This document shows, piece by piece, positions 1 to 7,087 of a DNA stretch of 27,935 nt. The position numbers and the translations under genes were made by a program. The stretch lies in the NCBI GenBank assembly GCA_002348535.1, contig DEBL01000372.1, positions 27,997-55,931 of the forward strand. The letters run 5' to 3'. The notes beneath the pieces were generated by a model that ran no database searches, was not told the origin of the DNA, and saw only the letters and a list, made by a program, of their open reading frames with translations. Source of the stretch: Deltaproteobacteria bacterium UBA2957. GTDB taxonomy: Bacteria > Myxococcota_A > UBA796. Each line of letters opens with the position of its first letter. The first letter of the stretch is position 1.

Positions 1-462
1 GGGCGCGCAATCGCCGCACCGCTGGACCATCACGGTGCGCCACGGGTCGAGTCCTGCAACAATCCCCTCAGCGAGCATGTCAAAGTGGTGCGTTTCCATG
101 GGGAGGGCGACGCCCAAGAAACCGGCCGTGGAGATGCTGAGGAGGGGGATGACCTCTGTGGGTACAGCCTGTTTACCGACGCCGGCTGCTTCATTGACGG
201 CCCACACCTCTTGGCCCGCGCCCGCCAGCAAAAAGGTCCGCGGTTGTATTGTCGACCACCGTGCAAGACGGTTTGCGGAGGATGGCGCTCGCCAGCGCCA
301 CGGCTCTGGAGCGTTTGGGTCATCGCGCCATTGGGCATGGCTCAGGGCCCAGCCCCTGATCCCTTCCGCCGTTCGGAGTCGATCGGTGTGGTCCAACCAA
401 AATGAAGCCACTGTGGCAGCGATTGCTGCGAGCAATGAGACCATGGCGAGGCGAATGTTCAT
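1..462 (-). CDS. Hypothetical membrane-anchored protein, C-terminus beyond the window
   Basis: An open frame of 154 codons reads from an ATG at 462 down to base 1 with no stop, so the gene continues past the window edge. The N-terminus (MNIRLAMVSLLAAIAATVASFW) is a hydrophobic segment with a short basic start, which fits an uncleaved membrane anchor or signal peptide. What follows is a Trp/Arg/Pro-rich stretch and then a more hydrophobic, globular-looking part with a CGDC (CxxC) motif near the cut end. No family is recognised. It is divergently oriented from the GT-C-like gene at 523, with 60 bp between them that could hold both promoters. No clear Shine-Dalgarno precedes the ATG, and a second Met at codon 7 is an alternative start. 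The unbroken frame and the plausible N-terminus are the evidence that it is real. Confidence 0.6.
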   Translation of the reverse strand, partial: MNIRLAMVSLLAAIAATVASFWLDHTDRLRTAEGIRGWALSHAQWRDDPNAPEPWRWRAPSSANRLARWSTIQPRTFLLAGAGQEVWAVNEAAGVGKQAVPTEVIPLLSISTAGFLGVALPMETHHFDMLAEGIVAGLDPWRTVMVQRCGDCAP

Positions 463-522
463 CTATAGGATACTACCCATGGCACGCAGTGCCGTCGATG
501 GTTTCAGTGGCTATGGAGTGAA

Positions 523-2037
523 ATGATTCGTCTTCCTGTGGTTGAGGAGCGGGTGGTTCTGACCGCCGTTTCCATCGTTTTATTCATGCTTTTCGGTGGT
601 TCTGCCCTTCGAAGTCCCGATGGCATGGAAATGTTGCGATTGACTGCATCTTGGCTGGGATCGTCCGCCGATGTGGGTGACCCAAGTTTTTGGCCGCCGC
701 TCTGGTCGCTGCTCAACGTCCCTGCTGTTGCGCTTGGCTATGACACAGCCGGTGCTCGCTTGCTCAACCTGCTGTGTTGGGGTGCATTGGTGTGGCCGCT
801 TCATGCACTCGCATGCGGTTTGTCGACGCCACGTGCCGGGCGAATCGCCGTGGCTGTGTATTGGATGGTACCGATTTTCTTCGCCCATGCCGCAGTGTTG
901 GATGCCCGCCCCTTAGGGGCATTGATCACAACAGCCTTCTTTGCAGCCTCGGTGTCGGCTGTTCAAGGCCGCGGTGGTGTTGCGGTTGTCGCCGTGCTCG
1001 CCGCGATGGCTCCTTTTGCACGACCGGAGGGCATCTTGCTCCCCGTTCTGACCGCCGGTGTGGTGTGGATGGCTGGACGCGGAGTGGCTCGGTCGGTGAT
1101 GCTGGCGGGGCTCTCGGTCGTCCCCCATGCGGTCTTTCGCAGCTCATTGCGGGGGTTGTCCGGTCACGAGCAGCTCTACGGTGCGTGGTACACGACATGG
1201 TCAACGTGGGACATTCTATCCCTCTTCGGGCCGGCGTCGGTTCCCACAGATTTTCGCCGCTTTGCCCTTGCTGCGGTCGAGTCGGGAAAAGTTCCCGGTC
1301 AACCCGCGATCGATGACGTAGTCGCTTTGGTCGCGACGATGCCCGGTGGCGTTGTGGGCGCGATCGGAATCATGGCCGGCACGGTCGGTGTGATGGGGAT
1401 GGCTGCGGCCGTACGCGGTCTATTGTCCATGCGGCGCGATGCCACCTTTTGGACCATCGCTGTACTGGTGGGATCGCCGCTTTTAATCGTGGCGATTACA
1501 CCGATGGCCAAGGATCAAGCCAGCGCCGCAGCGAACTACTTGTTCGTCGTCCCCGGTCTGATTGCGTTGCTTGCCACTGGAATCGAATCGCTCCGTTCCC
1601 CTCGATGGATGGCGGTTTGCTTTGGCCTGCTGATGGCTGAGGTTCATTTGACCCCCCTCGCCCATGAGCCACCGTATTTCTTGGAAGGCTCGGAGGCTGC
1701 AGCCTTAGCGGCCCAGATGTTGGTGACCAGTGGACCCGCGAGCGGGGTTGTGGGAGCCGATTTCTCGAGTCGTGATGTGGTGTTTCGAGCCGGCATGACG
1801 GTGAGGGCAATCGGTCCGATTTGGGCCGGACCGGTGCCCGATGATGTCGATGCCATCATGATCAACAGCGTGGGTGCGAAAGGCGAAGACGGAGGGCGGA
1901 CGATCCAGCTTCTCGAGAGCCCCGATTGGCGGGTTGACTGGGTCGTTGGCGACGGCGATGTGGCGTTGGCTCGCGGTGAACGCCCTGAGATGCCTCGACC
2001 CGAGCGAGGATGGTATGCCCTGCTTCGCCGACGGTAG
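523..2037 (+). CDS. GT-C-like polytopic membrane protein (probable glycosyltransferase)
   Basis: A 504-residue integral membrane protein. TM1 lies at about residues 10-30 and is followed by a short loop with acidic residues D33 and E36 (SPDGMEMLRL) and an aromatic stretch DPSFWPPLW (53-61). About ten further hydrophobic segments follow. A polar tail of about 120 residues ends in a basic ALLRRR. An acidic residue in the first periplasmic loop and a FARPEG motif (165-170) after a helix are features of GT-C glycosyltransferases, which use polyprenyl-phosphate sugars at the membrane. The start is well supported by GGAG seven bases upstream of the ATG. It is convergent with the methyltransferase, with only 3 bp between their stop codons. 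Donor and acceptor cannot be told from sequence. A generic membrane protein of the same fold without transferase activity is possible. Confidence 0.7.
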   Translation: MIRLPVVEERVVLTAVSIVLFMLFGGSALRSPDGMEMLRLTASWLGSSADVGDPSFWPPLWSLLNVPAVALGYDTAGARLLNLLCWGALVWPLHALACGLSTPRAGRIAVAVYWMVPIFFAHAAVLDARPLGALITTAFFAASVSAVQGRGGVAVVAVLAAMAPFARPEGILLPVLTAGVVWMAGRGVARSVMLAGLSVVPHAVFRSSLRGLSGHEQLYGAWYTTWSTWDILSLFGPASVPTDFRRFALAAVESGKVPGQPAIDDVVALVATMPGGVVGAIGIMAGTVGVMGMAAAVRGLLSMRRDATFWTIAVLVGSPLLIVAITPMAKDQASAAANYLFVVPGLIALLATGIESLRSPRWMAVCFGLLMAEVHLTPLAHEPPYFLEGSEAAALAAQMLVTSGPASGVVGADFSSRDVVFRAGMTVRAIGPIWAGPVPDDVDAIMINSVGAKGEDGGRTIQLLESPDWRVDWVVGDGDVALARGERPEMPRPERGWYALLRRR

Positions 2038-2040
2038 GGC

Positions 2041-2733
2041 TCAGCGCGTTCCGTGCACCACCAACGCTCCCGTTTGGCGGTACTCAAGGTAGGTCTCATA
2101 ACTGGGCCAGTACTTGCTTTGGCTGAATGACTCTCGCGGTGTCACAGGACGTGGGTCCAGAACCTGCTCGGTCCAAACATCGCGCCAGCCCGCCTTGTGC
2201 AGCAGGTCGGCGAGGGATGCTTTACTCAGCAGGTGAACGTCGACATCGAGGGCGTCAATCCAGCAATGAGTGGCCGGATTCTCTTCATACAGGTCCACCA
2301 AGACGGCGATGCGTCCGCCGGTTGCAGTGACCCTCGCCCACTCCTGCGCTGCTGTCGCCGGGTCAGGATAGTAGTAGATGCTTTCGATGTTCAGGATGTG
2401 GGTCGCGGTTCCATCGGCGATGGGCAGGCGTGCCGCCGGTGCGACATGAAACGAGCAGTTTAAGTCTTTCGGTGTCTGGACTTCGGCCAGTGCGACCATC
2501 TTCGGAGAGAGGTCGACACCAATTCCTTTGCCTGCACCGCGCCGCATGAGCTCGCGGACGGCCCAACCGTTGCCGCATCCAACATCGAGAACGGTGTCTG
2601 AGGCGCCCAAGGTCCATCGGTCGATCGCGGCTCGTGTGACGCCACCGTGGCCCTCGGCCATCGACTCGGCGCGGCCCGCGTCGGCCCACAAATCAAATTC
2701 TGATGCAGCGGCTTCGAGGGTGGGTTTGGCCAT
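2041..2733 (-). CDS. Class I SAM-dependent methyltransferase
   Basis: A 230-residue protein with the Rossmann methyltransferase signature. Motif I is VLDVGCGNG at residues 48-56. The acidic ribose-binding end of strand 2 is GVDLS (72-76), a motif ARLPIADGT lies at 101-109, and motif IV-like LNIESIYYYPD is at 114-124. This layout fits the UbiE/Methyltransf_11 group of small-molecule and lipid methyltransferases. Its length is typical for that group and much shorter than cyclopropane-fatty-acid synthases. It follows the fatty-acid desaturase on the same strand after only 3 bp, so the two are almost certainly co-transcribed and probably translationally coupled. The context suggests a lipid or quinone-like substrate, but the acceptor is not determined. 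Confidence 0.85.
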   Translation of the reverse strand: MAKPTLEAAASEFDLWADAGRAESMAEGHGGVTRAAIDRWTLGASDTVLDVGCGNGWAVRELMRRGAGKGIGVDLSPKMVALAEVQTPKDLNCSFHVAPAARLPIADGTATHILNIESIYYYPDPATAAQEWARVTATGGRIAVLVDLYEENPATHCWIDALDVDVHLLSKASLADLLHKAGWRDVWTEQVLDPRPVTPRESFSQSKYWPSYETYLEYRQTGALVVHGTR

Positions 2734-2736
2734 GAA

Positions 2737-3918
2737 TCAGGCGAACTGGGGATGCATGCTGAGGGTGTACTGGCTCATCATGGTTTCCCACTCGGACATG
2801 GCGTCTGCGATGCTGCGCTGCGCATTCCGGCACGCCTTCCGCATGGAGCGAATGGTGTCTCTCGGCTGGTTGTCGCGAATGGCCTTTTGCCACGCTGCAC
2901 GTTTCTTTCGAAGGTCGCGAAGGGCAGTATCAATCCGCTCTTCTGCGCTGAGGAGGTGTTTGCCGAGGGCGTCTTGCGCACCGGCCGTGACTTCATCCTT
3001 CCAAGCTTCCCACGCTTGGCCCCATTCTTCAAGGTCATCGACGAAGCGTGACCGACCTTCTTCGAATCGTCGACGCAACACCATGTCATCTGGAACGCGG
3101 CGGAGGTCTCGAGCCAAGCCCACCCACTCCATGACGGATATCAGCCACTTCGATGGGTCCCAGTCGTACCAGCTGCGACCGTTTCGGTAGTCGGTCTCGA
3201 ATGCGTGGTGGTAGTTGTGGTAGCCCTCGCCGTGGGTGAGGAAGGCCAGCCACCATGAATCACGTGCAGTGTTGTGATCTGAGTAGGGTTGGCTACCGAA
3301 CATGTGTGCCCACGAGTTGATCAAGAATGTGGTGTGATGCACGACCACCACTCGAATGAGTCCAGCCCAGATCACCATACTGAGGATGTCTCCAGTCAGC
3401 CATCCGAGAGTGACCGGGACGAGAACGTTGAAGGCGATGGAGATTTTCCAGTAGTGCCGGTGCTGCCACGCACAGATCGGGTCGTTTAGGAGGTCCTCGA
3501 CGTTGGTGAGGTCCCCGTGGTACCGGCCGCGCGTGCAAATCCACAAGATGTGCGAGTACCAAAATCCGCGGTGGGCGTTGTACGGGTCGTCATCGGTGTC
3601 GACGTACAAGTGGTGACGCCGGTGGTCTGAAGCCCACTCGACGATGCTGTTCTGCCAAGCGGATGCCCCCGTGACAGCAAAGATCGCCTTCACAACAGGA
3701 CTGGCCTTGTATGACCGGTGACTGAAGAGGCGGTGGTACGCCGCCGTAATGCTCATTCCAGCCACAAAATACAACACAATGGCTGCAATGATCGGAGCCC
3801 AAGCGAAAGGCTGGGTGGCGATGTGCCAGGCTGCGGCAGCCACAGCAAGAACCGGTGTGATGAACAAAAAGATGGCGTTTGTCCAGATAATACTGCCGGT
3901 TTCGTTCGTCTCTGACAT
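2737..3918 (-). CDS. Acyl-CoA Delta9-type fatty acid desaturase with C-terminal coiled-coil extension
   Basis: A 393-residue membrane di-iron desaturase with all three histidine boxes of the stearoyl-CoA desaturase family: H62-R-L-F-S-H67, H99-R-R-H-H103 and H234-N-Y-H-H238. The accessory HHTTFLINSWAH segment (194-205) also matches. Hydrophobic pairs at about 12-60 and 160-200 are the expected membrane hairpins. The enzyme would insert a cis double bond into a saturated acyl chain using O2 and an electron donor. Bacterial homologues usually stop soon after box 3. Here about 115 further residues (about 278-393) are charged, helical and coiled-coil-like, a likely partner-binding or regulatory tail. 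A G-rich stretch (GGGGGGT) precedes the ATG. It heads a two-gene unit with the methyltransferase. Confidence 0.93.
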   Translation of the reverse strand: MSETNETGSIIWTNAIFLFITPVLAVAAAAWHIATQPFAWAPIIAAIVLYFVAGMSITAAYHRLFSHRSYKASPVVKAIFAVTGASAWQNSIVEWASDHRRHHLYVDTDDDPYNAHRGFWYSHILWICTRGRYHGDLTNVEDLLNDPICAWQHRHYWKISIAFNVLVPVTLGWLTGDILSMVIWAGLIRVVVVHHTTFLINSWAHMFGSQPYSDHNTARDSWWLAFLTHGEGYHNYHHAFETDYRNGRSWYDWDPSKWLISVMEWVGLARDLRRVPDDMVLRRRFEEGRSRFVDDLEEWGQAWEAWKDEVTAGAQDALGKHLLSAEERIDTALRDLRKKRAAWQKAIRDNQPRDTIRSMRKACRNAQRSIADAMSEWETMMSQYTLSMHPQFA

Positions 3919-4067
3919 GTGGACCCCCCATTGCGGTTTTACCCGAACACGGTGTGCCGCTCCCCTAAGCCATATTCATTCGGTGTGGTGGCTATGTTTG
4001 TGATTTATTTTCGGTTTGGGGGTACACGACCGGCATTCAGTGTGTACGATCGCGGAAGGAGATCCTT
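3919..4067. promoter_or_regulatory. Divergent intergenic region between desaturase and caspase-like gene
   Basis: This 149-bp region must carry promoters for both divergent genes. It contains an inverted repeat GTACAC (4022-4027) / GTGTAC (4042-4047) separated by 14 bases, just upstream of the AGGAGAT ribosome site of the plus-strand gene. It also has a TATTCATTCGGT stretch (3973-3984) that resembles one half of the FadR-type box at 14439-14460. I could not assign convincing -35/-10 pairs. Both candidate operators are inference from sequence symmetry. Confidence 0.35.
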
Positions 4068-5309
4068 GTGTCTGACTACTCAAGACGTCGAAACGGTACT
4101 GACCGGTCCTCATCGGGATCGGCGTCGGGATCGACTGCGTCGGGTGGCGAAAGCAATTCGGCGGCCGTCGAAGAGATGCAGAAAGAACAGGTCATGATCT
4201 ACCTGACACAGAACAGTGTCACGCACCACAATGATGAAATTCCAGAGACCCTTGCAGCGCTGCAAAAGGCCGACCAGTTGGGCCTTGGAAAAAAGAGCAT
4301 GATTCCGATTTCAGACCCATTTTCGGACGGTCATCGGACCGAGCAGTATGCGTTCGGAGAGTCCACAGCGAACACCATGACGTGGTGGTTCGACGATCCC
4401 GCACTTCAACAGGGCCAAGTGCGGGTTGGCGACAATGTGTTGACGCTGGGTGTCAACGAGTCCCACGTTGATGTTCCCGGTTCGTACAACGAGAAAGGAA
4501 CGCTGAAGGCGGGTGTGGCGGAGCGAATCCGAAGCGATTGGCTGGTGGCCCTCGCCCACATCGGCGTTCCGGCCTCGCGGGCGGGCATGGTTGTGCACGC
4601 CCTCATGTCCGATTCCGATGGCGCCAAGGTCATGCACTCCGGTGGCGGCGCATCCAATGAGATGCTCCAACTCATCAGCGTGTTGAATCGAGCCGAAATG
4701 GGTGAGTTTGAGATCTCATCTTTTGTGCTGTCAGGGCACCACTATTCGGCAACTCCCTTTATTTTTGGTGAAAAGCCCGGTGGCGACCATGTGTACGACG
4801 ACGATGTCACCACCGGTGATACGCTCGATGTGCGCGATATCGAGCTGTTGTCCTCGGTGTTTCCGAAGGCCTTTGCTCAAGTCGATTCGATGATGTTCAG
4901 TGCGTGCAACACGCACCGATTGGGACTCGAGGACGAGCAAGGCGGAGAGCGATCGACGGAGGACTGGGTTGCCAAAACGTTCCCCGAGGCGACGCGCATG
5001 TCGAACTGGCAGCAGATCGCTCCCGGCTCTGATTACGCGGCTTTTTTCTCGGGCGAGTTCGCGCTGGATGTCGCCAAGGAAGAGGCCGGTCAAGATTCGG
5101 CGTTCAATGACTGGCAGTTCACCAAGACCAAGAAAGGCGAGATGTTCCGCTCGGAGAAGGGCGCAGACGGCACATTCACGGAGTTGCCGACCGACCGCAG
5201 TCGCTCCAGCTATCCGTACTACAACGATTACAAGGGCCTTCGGAACAGCAATCATGAAGCGTTTCACAAGCGAGAAGACCTGATGCGCTACATCCTCAAG
5301 AAGCAGTAA
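4068..5309 (+). CDS. Caspase/CHAT-like (clan CD) putative cysteine peptidase with disordered N-terminus
   Basis: A 413-residue cytoplasmic-looking protein starting at GTG with an excellent AGGAGAT ribosome site. Residues 1-35 are Ser/Gly/Thr-rich and probably disordered, and there is no signal peptide. The core has the clan CD peptidase pattern. A hydrophobic strand ends in a Ser-Gly-His-His (FVLSGHHY, His224/His225). An acidic insertion follows, then a helix (DIELLSSVFPKAFAQV) and a second strand ending in Ala-Cys (MMFSACNT, Cys280). That His...Cys order and spacing resembles CHAT and caspase-like domains. I recall a similar SGH...SACNT pattern in proteins carrying DUF4157-type domains near contractile injection systems, but cannot verify it here. 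The C-terminal 100 residues are charged. It appears monocistronic and no obvious partner lies beside it. Assignment rests on motif pattern, not on a match. Confidence 0.55.
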   Translation: MSDYSRRRNGTDRSSSGSASGSTASGGESNSAAVEEMQKEQVMIYLTQNSVTHHNDEIPETLAALQKADQLGLGKKSMIPISDPFSDGHRTEQYAFGESTANTMTWWFDDPALQQGQVRVGDNVLTLGVNESHVDVPGSYNEKGTLKAGVAERIRSDWLVALAHIGVPASRAGMVVHALMSDSDGAKVMHSGGGASNEMLQLISVLNRAEMGEFEISSFVLSGHHYSATPFIFGEKPGGDHVYDDDVTTGDTLDVRDIELLSSVFPKAFAQVDSMMFSACNTHRLGLEDEQGGERSTEDWVAKTFPEATRMSNWQQIAPGSDYAAFFSGEFALDVAKEEAGQDSAFNDWQFTKTKKGEMFRSEKGADGTFTELPTDRSRSSYPYYNDYKGLRNSNHEAFHKREDLMRYILKKQ

Positions 5310-5471
5310 AACGATTCGCGTCTGTTGGGCTCACGCTCGTGTTTGGCGGTCCAACCGGCCCATTTTGGCGAAGCATCGCGGTGGGTTCGCGTCTGAATCC
5401 ATGAGAAAACATAAACGCCGGGGGCCCATGAGGGTCTCGATAACGCTATGATTTCGAGTGCGGAGGTGCCC

Positions 5472-6998
5472 ATGTCATCCAGTCTCGACGTTCGGACGGA
5501 CGCAGTATTGACTTGGGTGCGCGAGGGGATCATTGGTCGAACCGTCTCGATTCCGACTCCCGGTGGGCCGAGACGCAAGCGGTACTTTGACCAGACGGCG
5601 AGCGGTCTTCCGTTTGCGCCGATTGAGGATCTGATTCGCGAGTCGGTTCTTCCCTACATGGCCAACACGCACACCGAAGCCAGCTACACCGGGTGTTTCA
5701 TGACCACGTTGTACCGGGAAGCGCACGAGAAGGTTCGCGAGGCGCTCAACGCCAATGCGTCGGATGCAGTGGTGTTCAGCGGATCGGGCGCGACCGGAGC
5801 CATCAACAAACTGATTGCCTGCATGGGACTGCGAATCCCCGATACGCTTCGCGGTCAATTCGAAATCGACAATCAATCGCTTCCGGTGGTGATTCGAAGC
5901 CGGATGGAGCATCACTCCAACGACCTTCCCTGGCAGGAGACCATCGGGATTACGGAGTACATCGGCTACGACAAACAGGGTCGAATCGATTGGCGCGAAG
6001 TGGACAAGGTGTTGTCGAAGCCCGAACATCGGGACCGCCCGCTGAAAATTGGTACGTTCTCTGCGGCATCGAATGTGACCGGCATCCTCTCGGACCCCGA
6101 TGAGTTGGCGCGGGTGATGCATGCCCACAACGGGTATGCCTTCTTTGATTATGCGGCCGCCGCTCCCTACGTCACGATTGACATGCACCCCGATCCCGAC
6201 GACGCGTGCCGGAAGGACGCCGTGTTCATCTCGGTTCACAAGTTCGTGGGGGGACCGCAGACGCCCGGCGTGCTGGCCGCCAACAAAGACCTGTTTATGA
6301 CCGATGTTCCTGCAGAACCGGGTGGTGGCACAGTGCTCTACACCAGCCCGTGGGCCTACAAGTACCTTGAGGATCTCGAACATCGCGAGGAAGGCGGAAC
6401 GCCGCCCATCGTGCAGGTCATTCGCGCAGGGTTGGCCTTCGACCTGAAAGAGATGATCGGCATCGAGCGCATCGAGGCGGTTGAGCATCACTTTGTACGC
6501 CGAGCCATCGACGCGTGGAAGAGCAACGACCGCATCCGCATCTTGGGCGATCTTGAGGCCCCGAGGATTGGCATCGTTAGCGTCATTTTGGATGGCGGAC
6601 GACTCCACCACAACCTTGCCGTCCGCCTGTTGAATGACCTCTACGGCATTCAGGTGCGCGGCGGATGCATGTGCGCGGGCACCTATGGGCATGACCTGCT
6701 GGGAATTGGACAGTCGGAGTCCGAGGCCATTCGTTGTTCGCTCGACGGTGGCGATGTTGCAGCCAAACCGGGCTGGGTTCGATGCTCATTCTCCCCGGCA
6801 ACGTCGGAAGGCGAGTTTCGAGTTTTGCTCGAGGCCATCCCGCACTTGGCCCGAGAGTGGCGGAAATATGCAGTGGACTACACCATGGACCCCGATACTG
6901 CGGAATGGCACCACAACGATGACGGCCAACGCTTCGAAGGCGTGCACTTGGTGATGCCGGGCGCCGTGCCTGATTCGGAGTTTGGCCCGAACAAATAG
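5472..6998 (+). CDS. Class V aminotransferase-fold PLP enzyme, cysteine desulfurase-like
   Basis: A fold-type I PLP enzyme of 508 residues. The substrate-binding region near the N-terminus has YFDQTASGLPF. The phosphate-binding GSGATGAINKLI segment follows. Asp226 (FFDYAAAAPYV) should pair with the pyridine nitrogen, and Lys257 (SVHKFVGGPQTPGVL) is the Schiff-base lysine. RGGCMCAGTYGH holds Cys399 and Cys401 where SufS/CsdA enzymes carry their catalytic cysteine, so sulfur transfer from cysteine is plausible. The protein is about 100 residues longer than SufS. I chose the ATG at 5472 because GGAGG lies just upstream. An in-frame ATG at 5448 has no ribosome site. No sulfur-carrier or Suf gene is adjacent, so the physiological role is open. 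Confidence 0.85.
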   Translation: MSSSLDVRTDAVLTWVREGIIGRTVSIPTPGGPRRKRYFDQTASGLPFAPIEDLIRESVLPYMANTHTEASYTGCFMTTLYREAHEKVREALNANASDAVVFSGSGATGAINKLIACMGLRIPDTLRGQFEIDNQSLPVVIRSRMEHHSNDLPWQETIGITEYIGYDKQGRIDWREVDKVLSKPEHRDRPLKIGTFSAASNVTGILSDPDELARVMHAHNGYAFFDYAAAAPYVTIDMHPDPDDACRKDAVFISVHKFVGGPQTPGVLAANKDLFMTDVPAEPGGGTVLYTSPWAYKYLEDLEHREEGGTPPIVQVIRAGLAFDLKEMIGIERIEAVEHHFVRRAIDAWKSNDRIRILGDLEAPRIGIVSVILDGGRLHHNLAVRLLNDLYGIQVRGGCMCAGTYGHDLLGIGQSESEAIRCSLDGGDVAAKPGWVRCSFSPATSEGEFRVLLEAIPHLAREWRKYAVDYTMDPDTAEWHHNDDGQRFEGVHLVMPGAVPDSEFGPNK

Positions 6999-7087
6999 CT
7001 GTCCAATCCAGGAAATGTTTGAAAAGCCTGCGATGGATACGGGATCGAATGCACCGCACGTGATAAAAACACGCGCTGGAGGCTGAC

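Noticed and set aside
2041..3918. 10-methyl branched or cyclopropane fatty-acid pathway
   Set aside because: The methyltransferase is a short UbiE-like protein without cyclopropane-synthase features, and no flavin reductase partner is adjacent.
5475..6692. A 405-codon minus-strand open frame opposite the PLP enzyme
   Set aside because: It is antisense shadow coding. The plus strand has catalytic Lys, Asp and Cys motifs in register.
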